Origin: Loxodes magnus
Lineage: Eukaryota > Ciliophora > Karyorelictea > Loxodida > Loxodidae
Length of the DNA: 64,000 nt
Assembly (NCBI GenBank): GCA_946699065.1
Contig: CAMPDV010000204.1
Span: 62,001 to 126,000, forward strand
Reading direction: 5' to 3'
Both the position numbers and the translations under genes were made by a program. Each line of letters begins with the position of its first letter. Position 1 is the first letter of the stretch. Shown one piece after another: positions 48,558 to 61,599 of the stretch. The notes under the pieces were generated by a model that saw only the letters and a program-made list of their open reading frames with translations, ran no database searches and had not been told where the DNA came from.

Positions 48558-49960
48558 GGTTTCTCAGTGAGAAGCAAATGATGTGATAAATCTGAGTAAT
48601 TTAATGGATAATTGATCTTTATTAAACTGAAGTAAAAGGATAAATAAAGATGCTTGCAACTCTTATTGATGTAGAGAAGATGTTTGATAGTATTGAGAGA
48701 AGTTACTTTTTCAACATATTAGGAGATTAAAATTTAAGCTTGGATTTATTCTAACACTTGAGTATTTCTACAAAAATCTGAATTTTATTTTTCTTATGAT
48801 GGATAAAATACTCGCAAACATCATTAAAGTAATGGAGTTATGTTAGAGAGTTCTCATGATCCTTTACTCTCACCTTATTATATTTATATAGTAATAAGGC
48901 TTTTGCAGGAAGAAACATTATACAAGTATTAATTTATAAAGTATAAATTTTGCTTGTATGATTTGGGCATATGACTTTAAATATTTTTCATGCTCTATTT
49001 GAGAATATAATTGTTAATTGACTAATTCAATAGAGTTTTCCAATGGACTTTTCTGCAAATAAGTACTAGTAAGTGTAAAGCTATCCAATTTCTTAAAAAA
49101 TAAGAATCTGAAAATAGAAGGATAATAGATTAAATAAAATGAACCAAGGAATATATATTGGAGTTAACTTATATGAAAAAGGTAAATAGATTTTTCATTG
49201 CTATTAGAGGAATCAAAGCTATTTGAAATTGATGAAAAAATGTATTTTACTCTAAATTACTTTAAGAATGATACTCCCTGTCACTTTTAAATGCTTTATC
49301 GCATGCTTAAATTTAAAAAGGCTAAATTTAGAAGTGAGATTGTACCTTGATTAATATTGAGAGGGTCATTTAGGATGAAGGATAAAATTTACAAAAGTAT
49401 TCTCACATTGAAAAGAAAAACTTTACAGTCACTTATTTTTATTTTTAATGAATCCTGCTATATAAACTTCAACTAGCTTTCTTTGTAACATAATATGGTA
49501 AAACACTTTTATGTTTTTACTTTATATTTCTGAAAGTAGCAATGAAATATCGAGAACTTGATTTAGGAAAACTATATGCATAGAATTGAAATTAAAAATA
49601 TTATATTTCTAGCAAGAAATAAAGATGTTTAAGTTCTATGGACTAAAGAAAGACGATTTACTAATGAATGAAAATTTATTTTCCATAAAGAAACATTCAA
49701 AAGACAATATTTAGAACAAAATTTTTATAATAAATAAATTAACTTTAAAGAAACATGCTAATAGAACAACCATTGCTAGAACAAATTGAAATGATAGAAA
49801 TTTCATTAAATTAAATATATTAAATTTAGCAAGGAAAATAGTCATCAAATAATTTCAATCATGTCGATAACTGATATTTTCTATTTTAATATAATTTGTA
49901 TTAGCGATTTCTTCGCGATAAAATTTATCTATGTATGTGTGTAAATAAAGATTTGCTTTA
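48558..49960 (+). mobile_element. LINE copy L8, 5'-truncated
   Basis: Plus-strand copy starting abruptly at ctcagtgagaagcaaatg, with reverse transcriptase signatures LIDVEKMFDSIE near 48,658 and SSHDPLLSPYY near 48,850. It matches L10 (62,720-64,000) and, inverted, L5. Sharp 5' truncation is typical of LINE insertion. Broken. Confidence 0.65.
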
Positions 49961-51170
49961 AAAATATTTTTAAATGAAATAAAAAATTAGAAATAAAATG
50001 TTTTTAAGATAAAATATTGATAAAATTTTCTACTTTATTTTCATCAAATTTTTTTTTATTTATAAGTAAAATTTTGTTATTATTTTTTAATAACTCAACA
50101 TGTAGTTACTAAAGTTTTATTTGAAATCTTACATTCATTATTAAGCTTTTAAATATTTTGCAGAATAAATTTATATTTTTAATCTTTTTCAAGAAGAGCT
50201 GTTTACATATTCATTAAAAATGAAAGAATTTTCTTAATATTGAATTTCTTCTTTCTTATCTTTGTAAATTTTAACTATTTGTTTATATTTATCTAGAAAC
50301 TATAACTAAAGAATATAAAAAGTAGTTAATCATGAGGTTTTAAAACCGTTTTAGCGTTTATGCTTTACGTTTAGAGCGGTTTAATTAAAATTATAAATAA
50401 AAAATTTTTATGATCTTTATGTAAAATTTAAAAGACTTGAAAAGAAAAAAATTATTTTTCTTACTTTAAAAAAATTTATAAGTTTTGATTGAGTTATCTA
50501 ATACATAATAAGTATTCAAAACTTGCTGCATTATTTTCTATTATATATACAATTTTATAATTTTTAGCATGCTTTGTAATCTTTTACTTTTCTGAATTAA
50601 GGTTTATATGTAGTATAAATCTTAAAAACTATTTAGATGTAATTATTTTTGGAAAAATTTTTAAATAATGATTTTAATTTTTACAGAATATGTTGAGCTA
50701 ATATTTTTATACGATTGAATTTACATCTTATGACTTTTTAAATAAAAAACAAGAAATAAAATGTTTTTAAGATAAAATCTTGATAAAACTTTCTATTTTA
50801 TTTCCATCCTAAATTTTTTTAATTTATAAGTAAAATTTTATTATTATTATTTAATTTAACTCAAGTTACTAAAGTTTTTATTGAATATCTACAGAATTAA
50901 GCTTTTAAATATTTTGTAGAATAAATTATCGATTTTAAATCTTTTTCAAGAAAAGCTGCTTACAATTTCTTAAAAATGAAAGACTAAAATATGAAATTTT
51001 TATTTATTATCTTTATTTAAACAATTTTTATCTAAAAATTATAACTAAAGAATATAAAAAGTAGTTTATCATGAGGTTTTAAAATCGTTTTAGCGTTTAT
51101 TCTTACGTTTAGAGGGTTTAATTAAAATTATATATAAAAATTTTTTATGATCTTTATTTAAATTTTTTAA
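49961..51170. repeat. Tandem repeat E, array 3 (inverted)
   Basis: Inverted form of array 2, with cores near 50,345-50,400 and 51,075-51,130. Again it lies between two converging LINE 3' sides (L8 and L9). Confidence 0.85.
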
Positions 51171-53870
51171 TAAGATACTTTCTTAAAAATTTATTTTATT
51201 TATTTTTGCTTTTAGTTAACTATTTTTATTTATATTCTATTTTTTATTTATTTGTTTTTTCTTCTTTTTACTTTTTATTAACATTCTACGAACTATTATG
51301 AATTTTGTTTTTTCACATCATTTTTCTCGTTTTTTATTGCAATAACACACATTTCTTCTAATTAAAAAATAATAACTCTTAATGAAAATTTGATAGAAGT
51401 TCTTAATTAATTAAAATTTAATATGCTTTTACCATATTTCATATAGGTAATAAAAAGTGTTTTGCATCTTCCATTTAAGCAATCTTGATTCAATTTTCTA
51501 TAATCTTTTTTTTCGCTTGCTCACTAACCAAATTGTTCCAATATCTCTTACACTTGTTCATCATTTTGATCTACAATTTAATTTCTTCAGCGAAGCAACT
51601 TTGAATGAAAGTATTTAATCCTTTAGTCAATTTATTAAAGTTATCTTCGAGTATGGAGTTTAAGATTAATGTAATATTGGTTGTAAGTTGTAAGTTATAA
51701 GTTTAAGTGAATCGTAATTCCTGAAATCTTTAAATTCTTCTATTAAATCTTGCAGAGCTTCACATTAAGAAATATGTTAATAGGTATCTTATTCTCTGCA
51801 AATGTAAATTTCAGAATGTTTTATTTAATAGTGTCTTTATTTCAAATCATACAAAAAATTGTAATTAAAAGTCCTTAATTTGTAAATTGATCTATTTCTC
51901 GAATCATTGTGTAAGTATAGTTGGAAAATTCTGTTAATCAATGTTATTATCTTATTAATCAAAATAAATGCATGTAGTAGGCATCGTACTCATCCTTCCT
52001 ATTGTATCTTAATAAAGCTTTTATTCTAATTTATTTCAAATTTTTTTTAAATATTATTTGCTGCTACTAGTATCTTAAAGGTTTGTAAAGTCATTTATTT
52101 TATATTCTTGAAATATTTAAGGTCATTTTTCTTTGCTTTGTTAAAAAGAAATGCTACATCAGAGTTGGGATCCGTTTAAGATTCACTGTAAGATTTTATA
52201 TAGAATTTGAAGAACCTCATTGCAATGTAATATTCAAAAGGTAATCAATTCAAATCAATAAAGCAAGATTCCATAAAAGTCGAATTAGGGCTTTGTAAAA
52301 CACATCTTGCTACTTTTCTTTAGCTAGTGGTTATATCATGTTTTATTTTTTTATACCCCGAAGAATAGTCCAAGGAATTATTTCTGACCCATACTTTACT
52401 TTCGGTAGTATAAATGTTCAAAAAATCAATTTAAAGTTCTAAGGAGTAATAATTTGATATTTAGATAACTTTTAAATAGACCCACTCGCAAATTTTTTGT
52501 ACTTCATTGAAACTTCTTAATAATGAGCTTTATAGTTTTAATTTTCATTAACGACATATCCTAGAAGGAGACAAATTGTGATATTTAAATTTGTTAAATA
52601 CTTTTAAAGCAGATATATTCACATTTTTCAGCGTTTATTGTCAATTCAACCCAACCAAATACTTCGCATGTGGCCTAAATTAATTAATTCATATTACCTT
52701 CATTAGATAGCAATAATAAATCATCTGCCCAAGCTTTGGAAACAAATAAACGTCCACAAATATGAGGCCAAGTTGTTTCTAAAAGTTTCCAAATATCTAA
52801 TTACGATGCCAGAGAAGATAAAGATGAGAACTTGACCATGTGAACTTCCTTGTAAACCCTCATTGGTATAATTCAAATTTCTCGATAATGTTCCATCCAA
52901 AAGAAATCTAACGTCTAGATGTGAATAAAATGAATCAAGACAATTTATTAGAGCAAAAGGGAGCTTAATTCTACGTAAATGTCCAAATAGAAAATCCTGA
53001 TAATGGTATCAAACGTTTTTTCTAATAGAAATTCTTTTAATGGCAGATTAATGCTTATAAAAGATAGTTATTTAGAGAAAGTAATAAAGATTAAGAATAA
53101 AGGGTAAAGCAAATCCTTATTAAAAAAATAAAATGTTATATTTCTTACAAAAAGTTATTTCTAAACAGTATCCATCTTAATCTGTTTCGTTAAGTAATAA
53201 TGCTTTAGAACTCAAATTTATTCAATAAGAGATTTTTAGACTTTTGATAACGTTAAGATCTTAAAGGAAAAATTGTATGCCTTTTTTTTCTTTCTTAAGC
53301 TGAAAACTGAAATGTTTAATCAGTAAAGATCAGAATTGACCAGATATAAAGAAAATTCAATCATTTCGTAGAACTGACAGTAAGCATTTTCCTTTAAAAT
53401 ATGTCTATTATTGATCCTTTTTGCTTAAAGCCTAATAATATATCAGAATACATTTTCTTACATGAGTGGAAAAAAGCAATTCTTATTACATAAGATTTGG
53501 ACATAATAAATATATTGCTGATGATTCAAACGAAAGCTTTTCAAGAAAATTAAAAGTATAATTTTCGTTCGGTTGCTTAAATTGCTCAAAGTATGTCTTA
53601 TTTTAACAAGAAAAAATGACAGTGAGAGTTAAATCTTGATGGACTTTGCTCATGTTCAGTAAAGAAGAAATTATAATATATTTGGAATGTGGCTTGACTG
53701 AAGTAAGTTACTTTTAATAAAAATGGATTTATTCATTACCGATAGATATGTAGAAAAGAAGATGGTCCTGAAGAAGACTGGAAATGGAATATTTCACGAA
53801 ACTAATAAACTTTAAAGTGATGAATCTGATTGAAAGGTAGAATGACTTCAGTTCATTTATATATTATTAT
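51171..53870 (-). mobile_element. LINE copy L9
   Basis: Minus-strand LINE, an inverted twin of L4 (27,036-29,480) plus its A-rich 3' flank. Reverse transcriptase core at about 52,690-53,000 with the same GLQGSSHG block; D-L-N-[TGA]-L-P at 52,245-52,247. Broken. Confidence 0.7.
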
Positions 53871-53883
53871 ATATAATATTTTA

Positions 53884-54380
53884 AAACCGCCATAGTTGTT
53901 CGAAGGTGAACAACAAGGTCGTCTTCATCAGAGGTTGGGGAAGTTAAGTACCCATAATCGACTTTATGTCTTCTTTGCTTTGGTTTGACCTCGAGACATA
54001 AGATTCTTAGGCCTTCGAAGTTGGCTTGACTTGGTTTCGTTTATTTTTAATACTGGAACGAAAAAGAAATAGTATTGCGAGCTTCATCAGAGGTGGGGAA
54101 TTTAAGTACCCATAATTGACACATGTCGTCCTCTGCTTTGGTGATGTAATGAGACACAATCCTGCCATGTCCTTGGACCTCCAGCAAGTATTAAAGATTA
54201 CGAGTATTCTAAAATTATATCAGTATTGAACATTTTTATCAGTACTGAATAATTATACTAGTATTGAACAAGGTCCACCAGTATCTGATAATTTTATCAG
54301 TAACAAACATTCTTGTCAGTATTAAACATTTTTTTTTAAAGAGCTGCGCACCAACGAGAGTGCTACGCGCTCTATAATCA
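53884..54380 (+). repeat. SINE-like element D, copy 2
   Basis: Inverted twin of the copy at 39,815. The 5' hairpin gttgttcgaaggtgaacaac (53,897-53,916) is perfect, the minisatellite lies at 54,205-54,330, and the shared tail gagctgcgcaccaacgagag...tgctacgcgctctataatca closes it. An (ATTT)n run follows. Confidence 0.85.
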
Positions 54381-54403
54381 AATTTATTTATTTATTTATT
54401 TTG

Positions 54404-54715
54404 GATAGGGAGAAACAATCCTCCAACCGAGATTAACTTAATGTATAGTACCAAGAAGTACTTCGGAAGCGAAAAACTGACCAAGAATCTTGGTAAGAGC
54501 CAAGAGAAAATAACAGGAGACATTGAGTAACGGTTGTTGAAAGATGCCAGACAATTAGGTCACTTGGGATATCACTCCGGCCATACCTAATAGAAGACAG
54601 AATTTCCAAAGGAGTGAAGCACTGGAGGAAACTTCCAAGGAGAAATTTTATTGATTTTAAATAAAATTAATTTAATGAGCTGCACATCATCAAGAGTGCT
54701 ACACACTCTATAATC
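54404..54715 (+). repeat. SINE-like element A, copy 8
   Basis: Head ggatagggagaaacaatcct and tail gagctgcacatcatcaagag...gctacacactctataatc. It directly follows the tail of D copy 2, so two unrelated bodies with the same tail stand head to tail. Confidence 0.8.
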
Positions 54716-56070
54716 GAAATTATTTATTTATCAATTTTGCAACAAATATAAAAGCAGCTCTCAAAATACATGTAAAATTCCATTAGAAAAGTAATAATGT
54801 AAATTAGCTTACAAGCACCAAAGAAAAAAACTATATCTGTAGTAGAACTTCAAGAAAATCTGTAGACAAAACACGATAATCTTTAAGAAGATTTGGAGAA
54901 TTATTACTACTTTTTATCTAACATATAATGAGAAGTTAAGAAAGAAGAATCTCGCATATAAAATGATTAATTTAGAAAGTGAACTTTTTTAAACAATGGA
55001 ATCTGAGTATCTGCTCGCTGATAGTGATTAATTTTTAACATTATATTTTCCAAAAATGCTTTTAATTTGAATTAGTTAATTTTATTTTAAATTATAGAAA
55101 TTAATCGTAAAAGCCTTAAAAATACACTTATTCATTATTATTTTAAAGTATAATTCCATTTGCGTTGCTAAATTAAAGTGACATATATTTTAAATTTTCT
55201 TTTCGAGATTTTTTAAGCTTAAAATACATTTTTCTTTTAATTTCAATAAGCAGAAACAATTTCTCTTGTAAAAAAAAGCATAAACTTGAGGTTATCATTA
55301 AAACATAATAATTTCCTTTTTAAACTAATAATATTTTAATGCTTAGCAATCATATTTATTTCGAAATATTTTCTTAACATTCAAGAATTTATGCAAATAG
55401 TAAATCTTTTTCAACCATTCCTTGCTTTATAATTTTACATTATTTTATTTATTAGTTAGTAAAAAATTAATAATCTAAGAAAATTTTTTCAAACACCATC
55501 CCCCTTTTATTACATTTGAATTAGCATAACTTCCATTATTATATATGGATATAAAATAGAGTATCTAAATATATCTTTTTTAAATATGATAGTTGATATC
55601 TGAGAAAATAATGTGCAAGATATTATTCTAATAATCAAACTTATATAAAATATTTTTTGTTTACTATATTTAATATATATCATTTAAAATAATTTATCTA
55701 TCTGGAATAAACTTTTTTATATTAGCGATTATTAATGATTATCTTATTATTATAGCAAATAAAAAAATGATATCGAGTATTATAAAAATGATTTTTATTA
55801 ATTTATAATAAGTAGATGCACTTGAAAATCTTACAATCTTAGAAATAATCAGATGGCTGCTATAAATTAATTGTAACTCAAACTCTAAACTAAAACCTAT
55901 AAAATAGATTAATTAATGATTGTACTAAGAGGTTTCTGAATGTACTAAAACTTATTGGTATGTTTGACAAAAAAATTTAAATATCACTAACATAAAATAA
56001 CATAATTTATTATTATGATCTTATCTTTGTTTAGTTTACAACAAATTAATTTATTGTATATAATTTAAAT
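54716..56070 (+). pseudogene. Region X copy 5
   Basis: Plus-strand copy of X; the NIQ-[TGA] codon is at 54,929-54,931 where copies 1 and 3 have TGG. It then reads TMESEYLLADSDQFL as in copy 1. Register changes mark it as a remnant. The right half is A/T-rich. Confidence 0.4.
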
Positions 56071-56378
56071 AGAGAGGAAAATCCTTCCAATGTGATTGAT
56101 TTTAACTCTGTTACCAGGAAATACTCCATGTGAAGAACGGAGCAAGAATCTCGGCAGGAGACAAGCGAGATAAGACTGAGGCATCAAATAACGTTTTGTT
56201 AAATGATGCCAGATACTAAGGTTTCTTAGGGCAGCACTCCGACACTGATCCTGATGAAGACAAAATATTCCAAGGAATGCTAGCACTGGATAAGACTGTA
56301 ATGTAGAACCTTTTTTAAAATTGAATAGATTTTAATTAAAGAGTTATATATCATTATCGGGCTATGCTCTCTATAATA
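56071..56378 (+). repeat. SINE-like element A, copy 9
   Basis: Inverted equivalent of copies 5 and 7, next to the third ORF1-like remnant. The short minus-strand open frame at 56,065-56,286 is a shadow of the repeat. Confidence 0.7.
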
Positions 56379-56399
56379 TTATTTATTTATAAAAAAGTG

Positions 56400-57050
56400 T
56401 TAACATCAAATTTGCTTGGTCTCACTATCATGAATCTTGAAAATTTTAAGATTATTCATCTTAATTTTTTCTGATAGTTAAATTCCATTCATTTTCTATT
56501 TAATTGACTGCTTATTAGATATAATGAGCTTATTTGTTCAGTTAAAGCATTTTTTTCCGATAAAGCTAGCTTTAACTTATACAGTATATTTAAAATATAT
56601 CTTTCCATTTATTTTATATTATTTTCTTTTATTTTTATTAAACTTTTAAGCATTTCTTAGCATTATGCTCTGACTGCTTGCAGTACCAACTTATACTACT
56701 TTCTGATATGGAATCTCTTATGTTAATGGTATTTGTTCTATATCCATTGAATAGCTGATTTTTTATAGTTTTTCTGGTTTAGAGTTTCTAGGGCTTTACA
56801 TTTTCTTTACGATCTATCCTGTCTATTAGATTCTTCTTTAATTTACAGGGAAAGGTTTAGATCTATTTCTTATCTTAAAATTGAGTTTTCAGATTTTAGA
56901 ATTTTCATAGTGTTGGTTAGTTATCAAATTCGCTCATAAAACTCAGTAATTGCCTTTATCAAATTTTGATTCTCCATCTAAAGAAGGTAGAGATAATTGG
57001 ATTCATCCTACTAAAAATAGGTTTTGCTGGAGAGATTTGTTAGTTTTAAG
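56400..57050 (-). pseudogene. ORF1/Gag-like remnant, copy 3
   Basis: Minus-strand copy with the coiled coil (TMKILKSENSIL) and a knuckle-like WYCKQSEHNAKKC at about 56,660-56,700. Broken; more diverged than copies 1 and 2 are from each other. Confidence 0.4.
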
Positions 57051-57870
57051 GCACCATTTTATATAATATCGTAATCTTACGAGAAAAGATCAAGTGATTT
57101 AAGAAGAATAACGAAAAATAATTGAAAATCTTACTAAGCATGAAGAAATATATTCAGAATCATGCTACGGAACAAGATTTAAAAGAATCTCAGATAATTT
57201 TATAAAGCTAAATAATAAATATATCAACTATAGTTTGAAACAGTGAGTAAGTTGAAAGAATAGAGAAGATAGTTCGAAAATAGCAAAAAAAATGAAACGC
57301 AAGATTTTAGAAGTGAAAGAAGGAAAATAAAAAAATAAAGTTTAATAGAACATAACTATGAAAGAAAAGTTGCTTTTATTGCAATTCATAAAATTTCAAA
57401 ATTTCAGTAGTTTCTAGTATTCAAATGTTATTACTATTCAAAGGATAAGAAAAAACAATAAGAATTTAAGAAAAAATATAAGAAGTAACATGAGAAATTA
57501 GAATGAAACTAGTATAATTATTAGGAAAAAACATAGTAATACTGTAAAATAGAAAATAAAGCAAGAGAATTATTCAAGATCTGATAAAAAAAATAAAATC
57601 TTTAAATAATCTCCGAAAAACTTTGTAGGTTGATGGAAGAGTTTGAAATGTATCTGAATGCATCAATGAAAATTTATCTTTTATACTTAATTATAAATTT
57701 AATTTTTAGTCTAAGAAAAATTAAAATTTTTTGAAAGTTAAAAATATCTACATATATATATAATATTAAAATACTTTTATTTAAAAAAATATAAATATAT
57801 ACATATAATGAGTAAATTAATGTAAAAAATATTAAGATTAATATTATATTAAAATCGTTTATTTTAGTTT
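57051..57870. other. Spacer between K3 and the ORF1-like remnant
   Basis: Inverted, somewhat diverged form of 23,605-24,425. The K3 frame runs on into it for about 95 codons because the usual terminal TGA is changed. Confidence 0.5.
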
Positions 57871-59508
57871 TAAAATATTTTTATTTTCCCACTTTAAACT
57901 CTTCACATCGAATAATGATAATTTTAAACCATCATCGTAAAAATAAATTTAGTTGTTTTTACAAAGTGGAATTGTAGATACATAATTTTTTTAGTATTTT
58001 TATCCTACTTAAGTTAATTTTCCATTTTCTAAAATGTTTACTTGCGTTAAACTACTTGCATTATCAAAAATATAAATTTACTTATTAACAACGACTGAAA
58101 GAGTGTAAGAAGCTTGAGGTAATTAAATTTATAGTTTAGATCATCTATCATTATTTATTTCATATTGCTATATACTTTATAAATAATTTTAACCATTAGA
58201 TCCTCCAAAATTATATAAAATATCATTAAATATTACTGCACTACCAAAGTAATAAGTTTCTGGTATATCAGCTATTTTTTAAGATTTTTAATTAATCAAA
58301 TTAAACACTTCACTTTCCTTTAAGAATTAACCATTATAACCAGAAATAATAAATAGTTAATTTCTTTGTTTATCAAATGCTAAACTGTGACCATATCTCT
58401 AAGTAATCATTTAATATTCTTTAACTTAAGAATCTTTTATTATTGATATTCTATTACTATATGTGCTACTTACATATCCACCTGTAACTGCTAAAGTATC
58501 TTCAGCTATTTATAATGCTCTATAATAAGTTGAAAAAATCTAAGTATTTACTTATATTTTTTCAGAATTTCCTTTTTCAACGTTATATTTCACTATACTA
58601 TTTGTATTATTAACTGCAAATAAAAGAATTTTAAACTCGTTTAAGTTTCCTTTTTAAATTATAGTTTGCAAATCTTTGTGAAACTGCTAAACATCTATCT
58701 AGAAATTTATTTATATTTTATTATATTAATTAAACTTTATTTAGTTTATCTATTATATCTCTTTTTGCTATATTTAATCTTCTCCTCATTTTAAAATATC
58801 TTATAGTTTTTACTAAAGTTCAATTACTTCTATAGGATTATTTGAAAGTTATACATTTTATTCTCTTAATTTATTTTAAATTTCTTATCAATTCTAACAT
58901 CTTTTATCTATCTCTTTTAGTAACTCATCAGTTAGTTCTTAATGTTCCTAGTAATAAAAGTTTCTTTTATTGTTTATTAACTCAATAGCTTATTCTGCTT
59001 TTTATTAAATAAACTATTTAAATTCCTAATCTTTTATTATGATTTATTATCTTATTTACTAAATTTATTAACAGTTACTCTATATTATATTTTACTTCTC
59101 TTTTATATTTTAGATATATTAAGGAATTTAAGTTTTAAGTTCTTATTAAGTTTCAAATATTTCTTTAACTTTATGATTTGTATGATAATTAGTTTCAATA
59201 CATTTCTAACATAAAAGCTATAAATCATCAAAACAATAGAAAGTGATTTACCTAGAATGATGTTTGCAATTACTTGATGTGTTTTAATTAATTCTAATTA
59301 TTAAATCCTTATTAACTTCAAGATCTAAAAGATCATCTAAAGTTTACTAACCGCATTTTTACACATGGCAAGTTATTTTTTGTTGTTTTTAATAAAATTC
59401 AAAGCAACATTTTTTACATAAGTTGTGTCTACATTGAAGAATCTAAGGTACATTAGCCTTATAGTTGAACTAAATATTGCATTTAGGACAGTTAAATTCT
59501 GACTACAT
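57871..59508 (-). CDS. RING/B-box/coiled-coil/kelch protein K3 (TRIM-like), terminator altered
   Basis: Start ATG is the complement of 59,506-59,508. The distance to the last homologous codon is identical to K1 (545 codons), so no net frameshift has built up. RING and B-box residues are kept (for example tgccatgtgtaaaaatgc still gives C-x4-C). The three internal TGAs are at the same codons, 207 (58,888-58,890), 241 (58,786-58,788) and 456 (58,141-58,143). The terminal TGA of K1, K2 and K4 is TTA here (57,871-57,873), so the frame would run about 95 codons further to the next TGA. Either it has a longer C-terminus or it has recently become a pseudogene. Same likely ligase role as K1. Confidence 0.7.
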
Positions 59509-60426
59509 TATTTTTTTAATTTTGCTTTAATATAAAAATAATAAATTCTATAATAATTTATAATTTAGATATTTTCACTCAAAGAAAAATTAAATCTAAG
59601 TTAAACAATAAATATAAATTTCTTTTATATATCTTAAATAATTAATTTTTATATTAAATCATCTGACATAATAATTTAATTATCTTCGCTATTAAATATT
59701 TTAATTTTTGTAAGATTTAACAAAAATTAAATAATCTACGAGTGAATTGTAATATCTAAATAAAACGATATTAAGACGATCGTTAAATTTAACTTTTGAA
59801 AGATTATTCAAAAATTATTAAATAAATCATGGAAATATCCAATAAAAATAGATCTAAAATAGAAATTTAATATACCTAAATACTAATGTGAATCTTTTAG
59901 AATAGCTTCTAATCTATTAAATATCTAAAAATACCAAAAAATACCAAAAAAATAATTTAAAATATTACATTTGAATTATATAAGATTTTAAGGGCTAAAA
60001 TTGATATAAAAAATTTAAATAAGTGAAAATATTTAGAAATTAAAACGAAAAAGCTATAAAATTTTCTCTGTTAAAATTATAAATATGATGAAAAATGTTG
60101 ATTGAGTTTGAATAAAATTTAAATATGCAACAATATATATAATTATAACAAATAGAAAATAAACTAAAAAAGGTAATTTTTTTCAATAATCATCTTTGCA
60201 GATTTAATGGTTAAGATTATTTCTCTTTTTTTTTTCGAAAAATAATATTATGTTATATATAAATTATAAGTGTATTTAAAAGTTAATTTAATTTCAAATA
60301 TATATTATAATAATTATTTAAAATTAAAAGATTATTTAAATACATTTACTGTTTAGATGCTTTAATTTTTCTTACTTATTAAATTATATTATATTATATT
60401 ATTAAGTTATCTTGAATAAATACAGA
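59509..60426. other. A/T-rich leader region of K3
   Basis: Inverted homologue of the K1 and K2 leaders, with a short tandem duplication (ataccaaaaa) near 59,930-59,950. Presumed promoter region; no defined element. Confidence 0.5.
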
Positions 60427-60742
60427 TTATTATAGAGCATGTACCTCCTCATTGGTGTGTAGATCTTTCTATTTTAATATTTAAAATTAAAAAATTTCTC
60501 GTGCTTCTTGCTAAGATTCAAGAAGTCTAAATAGTCACATCTGCTTCTCTAAATGAGGAATTTACTTATTAAAGATTATTCTCGAATCTTGAATCAAATG
60601 CTCCAGTTTTCTTGAGTAAAATCTAAATAAGAATTAGTTATTAAGTAATTAATTAGAAGGCATCTAGTGAGAGATTAATCGCAATACAGTATGCATTGCA
60701 CTAAATTACACCTACTAGTTCTCCTAACCGAGCTGCCATCCA
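60427..60742 (-). repeat. SINE-like element B, copy 4
   Basis: Minus-strand copy with a worn tail (tatagagcatgtacctcctc) and the head at about 60,742 (gatggcagctcggttaggag on the complement). It lies upstream of K3, as in the other composite units. Confidence 0.75.
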
Positions 60743-61599
60743 TTTTTGCAATAATGGGCATATTAAAAATCTGACAGAGTATATCCAATTTATAGTTTAA
60801 AGGAAGAAAATACTTGAATCTAGTAAGAGTTAGCCTTTTACAATAGATAAATTACAGAAGATACTTTAATTGCTACTGTCGGAAATATAAATAAGATTCG
60901 CAAAACAGATTTATGATAATAAAAATGTTTAAACCTAAAAATATTAAGTGACCACATAGAAAGATAGTTGATTGTGGGTAAATATATTCCTACCAATAAT
61001 GAAATAAGATTTCTACTGGTATTTAGAGTTCTTGAGCCTGGAGAGACCTACAAAGAAAATCTCTTGCGACATAGAATTGTTTTACTAAAATTTATCCTCC
61101 AGTAGCGCTCAATTCTAATAACCTTGCTGAACTTCCAAGTAACTCCTAAAAGAAAGAGCTTACCACCTATTTGATTTAGATTAAAATAGAAATTATGAAT
61201 TTAATGATTTAAAGCATCTAAAATAAAAAGCATTTTTATAAGACAAAAAATTAAATTAGCAAAGCAAATAAATTTTAAAAGTAAATAATAATATAATTAG
61301 ATGGTTAGAATTTATGAAACCTGACTTTATTCCTAATATTTTTTCTTGCTTTAAATATTTATAACTTATCTGCTTATTTATTAAAGCTATAATAAATCAT
61401 ATTTTAATAGCTAAATCTCTTAAATAATTTATTTAATCTCTTTTAAACTTTAATTTTTGTATTCATTTAATAAAAACTTTCGTTTTTTCCAAAAGGTGAT
61501 ATTATTTAAGAATATTAGTTTGATAAAAATAAATTAAAATTATATTTTTTGATTTCATAGCAAATATTACTACTAAAAAATAAGTAATAAATGCACTAA
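60743..61599. other. Region between element B and L10
   Basis: Inverted copy of 33,481-34,319. The patch at 60,780-61,160 is moderately complex, but no family is recognised. Confidence 0.35.

Noticed and set aside
48558-53870. Large inverted repeats as terminal repeats of a Polinton-like element
   Set aside because: The arms consist of LINE, SINE-like and tandem repeat parts; no integrase, polymerase B or capsid signature was seen between them.
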